Source: Bacteroidota bacterium
GTDB lineage: Bacteria; Bacteroidota; Bacteroidia; Bacteroidales; JAAYUG01
Assembly (NCBI GenBank): GCA_021812865.1
Contig: JAKAMP010000088.1
Coordinates: forward strand, 1 to 8,758
Direction: 5' to 3'
Length of the DNA stretch: 8,758 bases
In this document: positions 1 to 7,257 of the stretch, in pieces
Position numbering within the stretch: position 1 is the stretch's first letter
Layout: the number at the start of each line of letters is the position of its first letter
The notes under the pieces: generated by a model
Database searches by the model: none
Seen by the model: the letters and a program-made list of their open reading frames with translations, nothing else
Told to the model about the DNA's origin: nothing
Made by a program: the position numbers and the translations under genes

Positions 1-1479
1 ACCCGATTCCTTGAGATCGCGCAGTTCTTTTACTTCCTCATATGCCTGGCTGAGAGAGATGCCCGGCCGTTCGGGGACGAGCTTGGCCAGCCTATCGGCC
101 ACCGGCAGGGGGAGCTTCTGTATGCGGGCCACATCGCGTATGGCCATTTTGGCTGCCATGGTACCAAAGGTGATAATATGGGCCACATGGTTAAAGCCGT
201 ACTTATTGACCACATATTTAATGACCTTGTCCCGGCCGTCTTCATCAAAGTCGATATCGATATCGGGCATAGAGATACGGTCGGGATTGAGAAAACGCTC
301 AAAGAGGAGGTTATACTTCAGCGGGTCGATATCGGTGATATGAATGCAATAGGCAACCACGGAGCCCGCGGCCGAACCACGCCCGGGACCGACTGACACT
401 CCCAGGTCACGCGCTGCGCGCAGAAAGTCCTGCACGATGAGGAAATACCCGGGGAACCCCATTTTTTTAATGACCGATAATTCATAATCAATACGTTCTT
501 TCACTTCATCGGTCAGTTCCCTATATCGTTGTTTTGCTCCTTCATAAGTAAGATAGTGCAGGTACTCATTTTCATCCGTAAAACCTTCGGGCAGGGGGAA
601 ATCGGGCATGATGGGATTGCGGTTCAGCTCGTATATCTCCACCTTTTCGGCAATTTCGTCGGTATTGTCGATGGCTTCGGGTACATCGGAGAAGAGCTCA
701 CGCATTTCGGCGGTGGTCTTGAAAAATTCCTGTTTGGTATATCTTAGACGGTTCGGGTCGTCAAGATCGCTGTTGGTGTTCAGGCAGATGAGGCGGTCGT
801 GGGCTTCCGAATCCTCCTGGTTGATAAAGTGGACGTCGTTGGTGGCAATGACCTTGATACCATGTTTAACGGCAATCTGGAGGATTACCTTGTTCACAGC
901 CTGCTGGCGGTCGAATACATGTGCGTCCATCTGCAGATCGCCGGTGGGATGGCGCTGCAGCTCAAGGTAATAATCTTCCCCGAACAGCTTTTTATATTGA
1001 AGGGCGATTTTCTCGGCAGCTTCCATGCCTTCGTTCATAATGGCCTGGGGAACTTCACCTCCCAGGCAGGAGCTGCTCACAATGAGTCCTTCGTGGTACT
1101 GCGAAATCAGTTCAAAGTCAATGCGGGGCTTATAATAAAAACCTTCGGTATACCCTCTTGAAATAAGGGCAGAAAGGTTCTCATACCCCTTTTTATTTTT
1201 AGCCAGGATGATCAGGTGCCGGCTGGAGCGGTCTTCGCTGCCTGAGCGATCCTGCCTGCCTCGCACGGAAATATAGGCTTCGCATCCCAGGATGGGCTTT
1301 ATACCAAGTTTTTTTGCCTCATTGAAGAATTCTTTCACTCCGAACATGTTGCCATGATCGGTGATGGCCACGGCCTTCATTCCGTCTTCCTTGGCTTTGC
1401 TTAGGAGAAGGGGAATACTCGATGCTCCATCGAGGATGGAGTATTGGGTGTGCACATGAAGGTGAGTGAAAGGTTTCAT
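1..1479 (-). CDS. dnaE: DNA polymerase III alpha subunit, N-terminal part (runs off left edge)
   Basis: This is the catalytic subunit of the replicative DNA polymerase, which extends DNA in the cytoplasmic replisome. The start is ATG at 1479-1477 and the frame stays open for 493 codons to base 1, against roughly 1,200 residues for the usual bacterial DnaE, so the rest lies outside the window. The N-terminal PHP domain begins MKPFTHLHVHTQYSILDG and is complete. The polymerase core follows with GPGRGSAAGS at residues 364-373 and the active-site motif PDIDIDF at 405-411, which carries catalytic aspartates; the third catalytic aspartate would lie beyond the edge. All nine positions used as metal ligands in active PHP domains appear filled (H8, H10, D17, H42, E67, H88, C138, D215, H217). 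The gene lies downstream of hppA on the same strand but beyond that gene's terminator, so it probably has its own promoter. Identity is very secure. Confidence 0.97.
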   Translation of the reverse strand, partial: MKPFTHLHVHTQYSILDGASSIPLLLSKAKEDGMKAVAITDHGNMFGVKEFFNEAKKLGIKPILGCEAYISVRGRQDRSGSEDRSSRHLIILAKNKKGYENLSALISRGYTEGFYYKPRIDFELISQYHEGLIVSSSCLGGEVPQAIMNEGMEAAEKIALQYKKLFGEDYYLELQRHPTGDLQMDAHVFDRQQAVNKVILQIAVKHGIKVIATNDVHFINQEDSEAHDRLICLNTNSDLDDPNRLRYTKQEFFKTTAEMRELFSDVPEAIDNTDEIAEKVEIYELNRNPIMPDFPLPEGFTDENEYLHYLTYEGAKQRYRELTDEVKERIDYELSVIKKMGFPGYFLIVQDFLRAARDLGVSVGPGRGSAAGSVVAYCIHITDIDPLKYNLLFERFLNPDRISMPDIDIDFDEDGRDKVIKYVVNKYGFNHVAHIITFGTMAAKMAIRDVARIQKLPLPVADRLAKLVPERPGISLSQAYEEVKELRDLKESG

Positions 1480-1525
1480 AAAGAATTACTTGCAGTAGGG
1501 GATAAGCATTTATATAAGATGTACG

Positions 1526-1558
1526 TAAAGGTATGGCATTTGGCCGGGATGAGGCAAG
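1526..1558 (-). promoter_or_regulatory. Possible dnaE promoter, weak match
   Basis: Read on the minus strand, TACCTTTA (1533-1526) is one base away from the Bacteroidetes -7 element TAnnTTTG. CTTG (1558-1555) sits 21 bases upstream as a possible -33 element. It lies between the hppA terminator and the dnaE start, which is where a dnaE promoter is expected. Both elements are imperfect and the stretch is AT-rich, so this is only a candidate. Confidence 0.3.
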
Positions 1559-1582
1559 TCTGTTGAAAACTTTGGGATAAAT

Positions 1583-1617
1583 AAAAAAAAGAAGAGCTGC
1601 CCGTGGGACAGCTCTTC
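1583..1617 (-). terminator. Intrinsic terminator of hppA
   Basis: Bases 1591-1599 (GAAGAGCTG) and 1609-1617 (CAGCTCTTC) form a perfect 9-bp inverted repeat around a 9-base loop. Inside it CCC/GGG can add three more pairs with one bulged A. On the minus strand the hairpin is followed directly by eight T (1590-1583). It sits about 20 bases after the hppA stop codon, the classic position for a rho-independent terminator. It should separate hppA transcripts from dnaE. Confidence 0.93.
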
Positions 1618-1637
1618 CTGTAAATGGCATAGGAAGG

Positions 1638-4097
1638 TTATTTTGCCTTGTCAATTCTCATTTTGTAGAATGAGCGCCATACGAAAATAAGAGCCACGAT
1701 AAGGAATAGCACGCCTACATATGGTGCTGCTGCGCGGAAGTTTGCGCTGATGGCAATTTCCATGGCGAGCAGGCCAAACAGGGTGGTGAATTTGATGATG
1801 GGGTTCATGGCAACAGAGGAAGTATCCTTGAAAGGATCGCCAACGGTGTCGCCAATAACAGTAGCAGCGTGCAGTTCAGTACCTTTTGCTTTCAGGTCAA
1901 CTTCAACCACTTTTTTAGCGTTATCCCAGGCGCCACCGGCATTTGCCATGAATACAGCCTGGAAAAGGCCAAATAATGCAATACCGAGGAGGTAACTTAT
2001 AAAGAGGGAAACGGGACTGGTTCCCGGGTTCGCGCCGCCCACGCCTGCAGGCGATGAGAGGCAGGCAAAAGCCAGGGCGAAAAAGAAAATGGAGATGAAG
2101 ATATTGAACATGCCTTTCTGGGCATACTGGGTACAGATTTTTACCACTTCGTTCGATGATTTGGCATCGGCTTTCTTGGGTGCATTCGGATCAAGGTTGA
2201 TGTGTTTCTTGATATAAGCAACGGCGCGGAAGGCGCCGGTTGATACAGCCTGAGTAGAAGCGCCGGTAAACCAGTAAATAACAGCGCCACCCAGCAGAAA
2301 TCCAAGAATGGTATATGGATTAAGGAGGTTTAATATAGATTCAGGCTGAACGCCAAGGGTTTTCTGAATCATCAGGATCAGCGAAAATACCATTGTAGTG
2401 GCGCCAACAACTGCAGTGCCAATTAGCACAGGCTTGGCCGTTGCTTTGAAGGTGTTACCCGCGCCGTCGTTGGCTTCCAGGTAATGTTTCGATTTTTCGA
2501 AATCGGGTTTGAAGCCAAAGTCTTTTTCTATTTCGCTGCTAACATTGGGAATGTCTTCGATCAGAGACAGTTCATAAACCGATTGGGCATTGTCCGTTAC
2601 AGGTCCGTAGCTGTCAACGGCAATGGTTACAGGGCCCATGCCCAGCAACCCAAATGCCACAAGGCCAAACGCGAAGATAGAAGGATATACCATAATCTCG
2701 CTGAGGCCGTGGGTGCTCATAAAAAAGGCCACGAACATCAGAACGAAGAATACCATACCTTGCCAGAAAGCGGAAAAGTTACCGGCAATGAAACCGGAGA
2801 GAATCACAAGGGATGCGCCTCCTTCTTTGCCCGATTCAACCACTTCCTTTACGTGGGCTGATTTGGGAGAGGTAAATATTTTCGTGAATTCGGGGATCAG
2901 GGCACCGCCAAGGGTACCACAGCTGATAATGGTTGAAAGGATCCACCACATGTTGGTGTTGCCATTGAGGTCGGGGATCATGATATAGCTGGCAGCGAAA
3001 GTAACAATGATGGACAGGATAGAGGTAATCCAAACCAGGTTGGTGAGAGGTTGCTCAAAGTCGAGATCATCTGATTTTCCATATCTTACCTTGCTCAAAG
3101 CGCCGTTGATCCAGAATGAAACAACGGAGGTTATAATCATCAGGATACGCATCACAAAGATCCAGGCGAGAAGCTCAACTTTCAGCAGTTGGGTAATGTT
3201 TACATCAGCTACACCAACAGCGAGCAGAATAAAGGAGATCAGGGCAACTCCGGTTACACCGTATGTTTCAAAGCCATCGGCGGTAGGGCCAACGCTGTCG
3301 CCTGCATTGTCGCCGGTACAGTCGGCAATAACGCCAGGGTTGCGGGGATCGTCTTCACCGATCTTGAAAACAACCTTCATCAGGTCGGAACCGATGTCGG
3401 CAATTTTGGTGAAAATACCACCGGCAATACGAAGGGCAGAAGCTCCCAGGGATTCACCAATAGCAAACCCTATAAAGCATGCACCGGCCATATGCCCCGG
3501 CATGAGCAACAGAATAATGAGCATCATGATGAGTTCGATGGAGATCAGCATAACGCCAATGCTCATCCCAGCATTCAAAGGAATATTGAGGAGCTTGAGA
3601 GGTTTCTTCTCTAAAGAAGCAAAGGCCATGCGGGCATTCGCCAGGGTATTCATGCGGATACCGAAGGCGGCAACCGTATATGAGCCCAGAATACCAACAA
3701 CTGTCCAGGAAAGAATAAGAATTACACCTCCGGGGCCAAACAGCGAATTTCCGTCATGATCTTTGGCCAGGAAGCCAAAATATGCGGCCACAGCAGCGCC
3801 GATGAAGATAAACAGGATGGCAAGGAACTTGCCCTGCTGTTTCAGATAGGTAACGCAGGTTTGGTAAATAACTTCGGATACCTCAAGCATGGCTTTGTGT
3901 GCAGGAAGTTTTTTTACCTTCATAAACTGGTAGAATCCGAAGAGTAACCCCAATACACAAATCAAAAATCCCCAGTAAAGCACATGCGTTGATTTTATGG
4001 CATCAGGGACTTGTAAATCCGCTTCACTTGCAAGCAGGCTGATTGGAGCCAGCAGAAGCAAGAGAGAAGTGAGTAACATAGATTTTTTCATGATCAT
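1638..4097 (-). CDS. hppA: Membrane-bound proton-translocating pyrophosphatase, divergent type
   Basis: This 819-residue inner-membrane protein couples hydrolysis of pyrophosphate to ion pumping. Family motifs visible in order are GGIFTKIADIGSDLMK (226-241), EDDPRNPGVIADCTGDNAGD (248-267), TADGFETYG (272-280), DSYGPVTDNA (495-504), GNTFKA (548-553), MANAGGAWDNAKK (717-729) and GDTVGDPFKDTSS (749-761). About sixteen hydrophobic segments follow an extra N-terminal hydrophobic stretch (residues 7-23) that looks like a signal peptide. Lys551 occupies the position that makes canonical enzymes independent of potassium. The usual DVGADLVGKxE motif is altered and lacks its glutamate, while Glu277 in TADGFETY matches the membrane gate glutamate. 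These changes resemble the divergent sodium-inhibited H+-pyrophosphatases described from Chlorobium and Cellulomonas, so proton pumping is inferred. A second ATG at 4091 is an equally plausible start. The gene has its own promoter and terminator. Confidence 0.95.
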   Translation of the reverse strand: MIMKKSMLLTSLLLLLAPISLLASEADLQVPDAIKSTHVLYWGFLICVLGLLFGFYQFMKVKKLPAHKAMLEVSEVIYQTCVTYLKQQGKFLAILFIFIGAAVAAYFGFLAKDHDGNSLFGPGGVILILSWTVVGILGSYTVAAFGIRMNTLANARMAFASLEKKPLKLLNIPLNAGMSIGVMLISIELIMMLIILLLMPGHMAGACFIGFAIGESLGASALRIAGGIFTKIADIGSDLMKVVFKIGEDDPRNPGVIADCTGDNAGDSVGPTADGFETYGVTGVALISFILLAVGVADVNITQLLKVELLAWIFVMRILMIITSVVSFWINGALSKVRYGKSDDLDFEQPLTNLVWITSILSIIVTFAASYIMIPDLNGNTNMWWILSTIISCGTLGGALIPEFTKIFTSPKSAHVKEVVESGKEGGASLVILSGFIAGNFSAFWQGMVFFVLMFVAFFMSTHGLSEIMVYPSIFAFGLVAFGLLGMGPVTIAVDSYGPVTDNAQSVYELSLIEDIPNVSSEIEKDFGFKPDFEKSKHYLEANDGAGNTFKATAKPVLIGTAVVGATTMVFSLILMIQKTLGVQPESILNLLNPYTILGFLLGGAVIYWFTGASTQAVSTGAFRAVAYIKKHINLDPNAPKKADAKSSNEVVKICTQYAQKGMFNIFISIFFFALAFACLSSPAGVGGANPGTSPVSLFISYLLGIALFGLFQAVFMANAGGAWDNAKKVVEVDLKAKGTELHAATVIGDTVGDPFKDTSSVAMNPIIKFTTLFGLLAMEIAISANFRAAAPYVGVLFLIVALIFVWRSFYKMRIDKAK

Positions 4098-4130
4098 TCA
4101 ATTTAGTGCGTATTTCGGTTTAAACGTGGC

Positions 4131-4161
4131 CAAAATTATAATAATGTTCCTATTTATCAAA
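4131..4161 (-). promoter_or_regulatory. hppA promoter, Bacteroidetes -33/-7 type
   Basis: On the minus strand TTTG (4161-4158) is followed after exactly 19 bases by TAATTTTG (4138-4131), a full match to the Bacteroidetes consensus TTTG-N19-TAnnTTTG. Transcription would begin about six bases further on, giving a leader of roughly 25-30 bases before the hppA start. The rest of the 280-base gap between yifB and hppA (4162-4377) is AT-rich, and I see no gene and no clear yifB terminator in it. Confidence 0.75.
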
Positions 4162-4377
4162 AATGCAACCTTATGGGAAAAATTAAAAATCACAGGAAGA
4201 CCAATCTTAATGCATTATAAATGAATCTGTTAAAATATAGGGGTGGGAGTGTAATATAGAAGCAATATATTTAAGAAGGAAACACGAAAAAAATCAGTTC
4301 AATGCATCTGTCCTGCCATCTTTCGGGCTGAAACTAAATCACAAAACCAGGCAATATTTCTAAGATAGACGTACTTG

Positions 4378-5916
4378 TTATCCGGCCCATCCTTCACGAT
4401 CGAGGCTGCGGTACTGTATGGCTTCGGCCAGGTGTTCATTTTTTATTTCCGGAGAGCCTTCCAGGTCGGCAATGGTGCGGGAGACCTTGAGGATACGGTC
4501 GTAGGCCCGGGCAGACAATCCCAGGCGTTCCATCGCATTTTTCAGCAACTGTTGGCCGGCTGGAGAAAGGTAACAATGCTTGCGAATCATAGAGGAGCCC
4601 ATTTGGGCGTTGCAATGGACGTTTTCGGTATCTGTGAAGCGTTCCTCCTGGATTGCCCTGGCACGGGTTACCCGTTCGCGAATGGAGGCGCTGGGTTCAC
4701 CGTTGCGTTTTTCTGAGAGTTTATCAAAAGGCACAGGCACTACTTCAATATGAATGTCGATGCGGTCGAGCAGGGGACCGGAAATGCGGCTAAGGTACTT
4801 CTGCACCAGCCCGGGCGTACAGGAACATTCCTTTTCGGGGTGATTGTAAAATCCGCATGGACAAGGGTTCATAGAAGCTACAAGCATGAAACTTGCCGGG
4901 TAGGAGACGGCAAATTTGGCCCGTGAGATGTTGATCATTCGGTCTTCGAGAGGCTGCCTGAGCACTTCCAGCACCGTTCGCTTGAATTCGGGCAGCTCAT
5001 CGAGGAAGAGCACGCCGTTGTGGGCCAGGGAGATCTCTCCCGGCTGCGGAACAGTTCCACCGCCGACCAAGGCGATGTCCGAAATTGTATGATGGGGACT
5101 GCGGAAGGGACGAATAGTCATCAGGGCCATATCTTTGGAAATCTTACCTGCTACGGAATGGATCTTGGTGGTTTCGAGCGCCTCCTGGAGGGTAAGCGGA
5201 GGGATAATGGTTGGAAGCCGCTTAGCCAACATGGTTTTTCCAGCCCCTGGAGGACCAATCATAATCAGATTATGCCCGCCGGCAGCCGCGATTTCGAGGG
5301 CACGCTTCACGTTTTCCTGTCCGCGTACATCGGCAAAATCTACCTCGTACCGGTTGGCCTGGTTCAAAAATTCCTGGCGGGTGTCCACAACCGTGGGATC
5401 GATGCTGTTGCCCTGGTTTAGAAAATTGATTACCTCGCTGAGTTGCTCCACTCCCAGGATATCCAGCTCACTTACCACTGCAGCTTCTCGGGCGTTGCTT
5501 TTGGGAAGGATAACCCCCTTGAAACCCTCTTCTCGGGCACGAATGGCAATAGGGAGCACGCCTTTCACCCGTTGGATCGTACCGTCCAGCGATAGCTCAC
5601 CGATCATGAGGTAATCGCCCAGCCTTTCAGCGCTCAGCTGTTCCGATGCGGCCAATACACCAATGGCCAGGGGCAGGTCGTACGAGGCGCCTTCCTTCCG
5701 TATATCGGCAGGGGCCATATTCACCACGATACGCTTATTAGGGAATGCAAAACCGGCCGATTTCACGGCAGCTTCAATTCTCCTTTGACTTTCTTTTACA
5801 GCATTGTCGGGCAGTCCGACCAGAAAAAACCGGATGCCCTGACTTACCGTGACTTCAATCGTGACGGTGGTGGCATTGATACCATATACCGCCGATGCGT
5901 ATGTTTTGATCAGCAT
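4378..5916 (-). CDS. YifB/ComM-family Mg-chelatase-like AAA+ ATPase
   Basis: This is a complete 512-residue cytoplasmic ATPase of usual family length. The N-terminal third is the Lon-protease-like ribosomal-S5-fold domain, with the typical [14 protein letters not shown] (30-43). The AAA+ Mg-chelatase domain has Walker A GPPGAGKT (221-228), [12 protein letters not shown] (269-280), Walker [12 protein letters not shown] (301-311) and LLDRIDIH (382-389) in the sensor region. A four-cysteine cluster (C352, C354, C364, C366) with the MNPCPCG signature follows Walker B. The C-terminal domain (about 410-508) has [19 protein letters not shown], typical of the family. ComM homologues act as branch-migration helicases during natural transformation in Vibrio and Haemophilus; outside competent species the role is less clear, so that function is not assumed here. 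It is divergent from arsR across a 249-base gap. I did not find a convincing promoter for it. Confidence 0.95.
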   Translation of the reverse strand: MLIKTYASAVYGINATTVTIEVTVSQGIRFFLVGLPDNAVKESQRRIEAAVKSAGFAFPNKRIVVNMAPADIRKEGASYDLPLAIGVLAASEQLSAERLGDYLMIGELSLDGTIQRVKGVLPIAIRAREEGFKGVILPKSNAREAAVVSELDILGVEQLSEVINFLNQGNSIDPTVVDTRQEFLNQANRYEVDFADVRGQENVKRALEIAAAGGHNLIMIGPPGAGKTMLAKRLPTIIPPLTLQEALETTKIHSVAGKISKDMALMTIRPFRSPHHTISDIALVGGGTVPQPGEISLAHNGVLFLDELPEFKRTVLEVLRQPLEDRMINISRAKFAVSYPASFMLVASMNPCPCGFYNHPEKECSCTPGLVQKYLSRISGPLLDRIDIHIEVVPVPFDKLSEKRNGEPSASIRERVTRARAIQEERFTDTENVHCNAQMGSSMIRKHCYLSPAGQQLLKNAMERLGLSARAYDRILKVSRTIADLEGSPEIKNEHLAEAIQYRSLDREGWAG

Positions 5917-6110
5917 AAAACAGGCCTTTATCTTTTTTCCTGTAAGAGATACCTGAACGATTTCTACAGAGTATCCACCTCAGTAAATTACACTCAGAAA
6001 AGTTATAAAAAATTTAATTCATATACGTTATTTCTGTTCCTTTTTTATAGCGTGAGACTATCAGAATTCAGGAATTTTCAACTGCAATATTTCCTAAAAG
6101 AGCCAGTTGT

Positions 6111-6139
6111 TTTGATTCTTAAAAATTTTTTTACCTTTG
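6111..6139 (+). promoter_or_regulatory. arsR promoter, Bacteroidetes -33/-7 type
   Basis: TTTG (6111-6114) and TACCTTTG (6132-6139) are separated by 17 bases, a good match to the Bacteroidetes TTTG/TAnnTTTG promoter with a slightly short spacer. The expected transcription start falls at about 6145, inside the inverted repeat that begins at the next base, and about 20 bases before the arsR start codon. The rest of the yifB-arsR gap (5917-6110) is AT-rich and holds nothing else I can support. Confidence 0.75.
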
Positions 6140-6157
6140 TTTCGTTATTTTACGAAA
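6140..6157. promoter_or_regulatory. Probable ArsR operator, perfect inverted repeat
   Basis: TTTCGT-TATTTT-ACGAAA is a perfect 6-6-6 inverted repeat. It starts immediately after the -7 element and covers the predicted transcription start of arsR. ArsR/SmtB dimers bind imperfect AT-rich palindromes at this kind of position to block their own operon, so the site is best read as the autoregulatory operator. Binding itself is inferred. Confidence 0.75.
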
Positions 6158-6165
6158 TATTAATT

Positions 6166-6489
6166 ATGGATTTAGAGAAGATTAAGGCATTTACAACTCA
6201 GCAGGAGAAAATGGCGCGTTATGCAAAGGCATTAGGGCACCCGGTACGGGTATTCATTATGGAATATCTTGCCAGAAATACAACGCGTTGCTGCTATAGT
6301 GGCGATATGGCTGAGGAGTTACCCATTGCCCGATCCACCCTGTCGCAGCACCTGAGCGAGCTGAAGGATGTCGGACTGATCCAGGGAGAGATCAATGCTC
6401 CTTATATCAAATACTGTATCAACAGGGAAAACTGGGAAGAGGCTAGCCGTCTGTTTAGCCATTTTTTCAGTCAACAGGGAATGATTTGA
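6166..6489 (+). CDS. arsR: ArsR/SmtB-family metalloregulatory repressor
   Basis: This is a 107-residue winged-helix repressor that typically leaves DNA when it binds arsenite, antimonite or a soft metal. AKALGHPVRVFIMEYL (20-35) is the usual family opening and ARSTLSQHLSELKDVGLI (55-72) is the helix-turn-helix with recognition helix, followed by the wing around GEINAPYIKYCI (74-85). Cysteines at 42, 43 and 84 are the available thiol ligands, and the RCCYSGDMAEELP segment (41-53) lies at the helix where classical ArsR carries its CVCDL ligands. The frame is open upstream to 5785, but ATG 6166 is chosen because it gives the family-length protein and lies just after the promoter and operator. 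A thioredoxin follows 51 bases on. Family identity is secure; the inducing ion cannot be told from sequence. Confidence 0.93.
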   Translation: MDLEKIKAFTTQQEKMARYAKALGHPVRVFIMEYLARNTTRCCYSGDMAEELPIARSTLSQHLSELKDVGLIQGEINAPYIKYCINRENWEEASRLFSHFFSQQGMI

Positions 6490-6540
6490 TGTTAATGTAA
6501 TTGGCTTGAAAGCGCCTGCTCATTCATTCAAAAATGACAT

Positions 6541-6783
6541 ATGGAAATAAAAATACTTGGAACTGGGTGTGCGCGTTGCAAGATGCTCGAAAAGATTACC
6601 CGTGAGGTGGTTAGCCAGAATGGGTTTGAGGTTGATATCGTACGGGTGGAAAACATCAGCGATATTATGAAATATGGGGTGATGTCCACTCCGGCTCTTG
6701 TGGTGAACGAAAAAGTAGAAATCAAAGGACGTGTGCCTTCAGCCGATGAAATAAAGCAGGTACTTTTGAAAGCGATGGAATGA
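6541..6783 (+). CDS. Small redox-active thioredoxin-family protein (CxxC, TM0996/MTH895 type)
   Basis: This is an 80-residue cytoplasmic protein with a minimal thioredoxin fold. It opens MEIKILGTGCARCKML, with the active-site CxxC at Cys10 and Cys13, and has the expected cis-proline at Pro51 in STPALVV. The length matches the small thioredoxin group often encoded next to ArsR regulators and permeases in Bacteroidetes. It probably serves as an electron donor or thiol exchange partner in arsenic or related stress handling; that role is inferred from its place behind arsR. No signal peptide is present. The gene likely shares the arsR promoter, and its TGA stop overlaps the ATG of the next small frame by four bases. 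Confidence 0.9.
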   Translation: MEIKILGTGCARCKMLEKITREVVSQNGFEVDIVRVENISDIMKYGVMSTPALVVNEKVEIKGRVPSADEIKQVLLKAME

Positions 6784-6851
6784 AACGTCTGATGGGTAAT
6801 TTATACTTCATCACCCGTAGCAAATTTGAAAGCAACGTTCCGGCAAACTAG
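6780..6851 (+). CDS. Possible 23-residue third gene of the ars operon, or truncated gene start
   Basis: The ATG at 6780 overlaps the thioredoxin stop as ATGA, the arrangement typical of translationally coupled operon genes. The frame encodes 23 residues, starting MKRLMGNLYFITRSKFESN, and ends at TAG 6849-6851, nine bases before the terminator hairpin. I do not recognise the peptide. It could be a real micro-protein, or the remaining start of a longer downstream gene, such as the permease or reductase subunit often found here, lost by deletion. It could also be chance, since ATGA overlaps arise easily. There is no obvious ribosome-binding site beyond the coupling. Confidence 0.35.
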   Translation: MKRLMGNLYFITRSKFESNVPAN

Positions 6852-6859
6852 TAACGCCG

Positions 6860-6909
6860 GGAAAAGAAAAGGACACAGTCTTTCTTTTTTCCTGCGCTGT
6901 TGGTTTTTT
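6860..6909 (+). terminator. Probable terminator of the arsR-thioredoxin operon
   Basis: Arms 6860-6874 and 6878-6892 form a 15-bp stem with 14 of 15 positions pairable (two G-T wobbles, one A-C mismatch) around the loop ACA. The stem is mostly purine on one side and pyrimidine on the other. A run of six T (6904-6909) follows about twelve bases after the stem. The distance to the T-run is longer than in a textbook intrinsic terminator, which is why confidence is only moderate. Its place after the last operon frame supports the call. Confidence 0.55.
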
Positions 6910-7226
6910 ATGGGTTGTATTCCCAGTAAAAAATTTAAGATGGACAAACAAGGCTGCAGGGCATGGATGTACCCTAAAGGTCGTCATTGGAACTGAAAGT
7001 GCATTTCCGGCTGATATACAAACGACCTGAAATTATGATGGTTATGCCATTTTAAGTTCAAAATCAGCCCTTAGGGTCAAAGAATACCTGGAAGATACCC
7101 GGAATCCGGTTTACCGGCTCATCTGCATTGTTTTCGTTCATCCATCAGACAGAACCCGGGGCGGCTATGTAAACAAAAGAAAATCAATAAAATACAATCA
7201 ATCATAAAAAATACTTGTCAAAATAG
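6910..7226 (+). other. Gene-free stretch with two possible coding remnants
   Basis: No complete gene of normal size fits here on either strand. At 6910-6996 a 28-codon frame starts with ATG and contains DKQGCRAWMYPK (residues 12-23). From memory this resembles the opening of CcoG-type 4Fe-4S proteins (DKxGxRxWxYPK), but it stops right after. At 7031-7207 a 58-codon open frame without a start codon reads in part ALRVKEYLEDTRNPVYRL (residues 13-30), with a protein-like composition; I do not recognise it. The two frames differ in phase. Downstream, AATCAAT occurs twice (7182-7188 and 7196-7202) in an AT-rich leader. The stretch may be decayed coding DNA or plain spacer. Confidence 0.3.
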
Positions 7227-7257
7227 TTGCAAAGAGTAAAATACTGCCTTATATTTG
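7227..7257 (+). promoter_or_regulatory. tetR promoter, Bacteroidetes -33/-7 type
   Basis: TTG (7227-7229) and TATATTTG (7250-7257) are 20 bases apart and match the Bacteroidetes promoter pattern. Transcription would start near 7263, leaving a leader of about 22 bases that contains three copies of ATAC (7265-7276). Confidence 0.7.

Noticed and set aside
11..1161. Several plus-strand frames of 72-120 codons in the first kilobase
   Set aside because: They are antisense shadows of dnaE, which shows continuous PHP and polymerase motifs on the minus strand.
1319..1654. 111-codon minus-strand frame across the hppA-dnaE gap
   Set aside because: It overlaps the dnaE start in another frame and reads through the hppA terminator; the dnaE N-terminus is certain.
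3007..3759. 250-codon open frame on the plus strand
   Set aside because: It lies wholly antisense to hppA, whose family motifs are unmistakable; the plus-strand product is low-complexity and has no domain features.
4098..4377. Gap between yifB and hppA, considered for a small RNA or riboswitch
   Set aside because: Apart from the hppA promoter I see no stable hairpin series, conserved-looking motif or terminator.
5020..5614. Plus-strand frames of 133 and 159 codons inside yifB
   Set aside because: They are antisense shadows of the AAA+ domain, which has intact Walker motifs on the minus strand.
5785..6165. 127-codon upstream extension of the ArsR frame
   Set aside because: It overlaps the yifB start, crosses the arsR promoter and operator, and ArsR proteins of this type are about 100-110 residues long.
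7182..7202. Two AATCAAT copies, considered as a repeat array or attachment site
   Set aside because: Seven bases, two copies, in AT-rich spacer; expected by chance and no integrase or array structure nearby.
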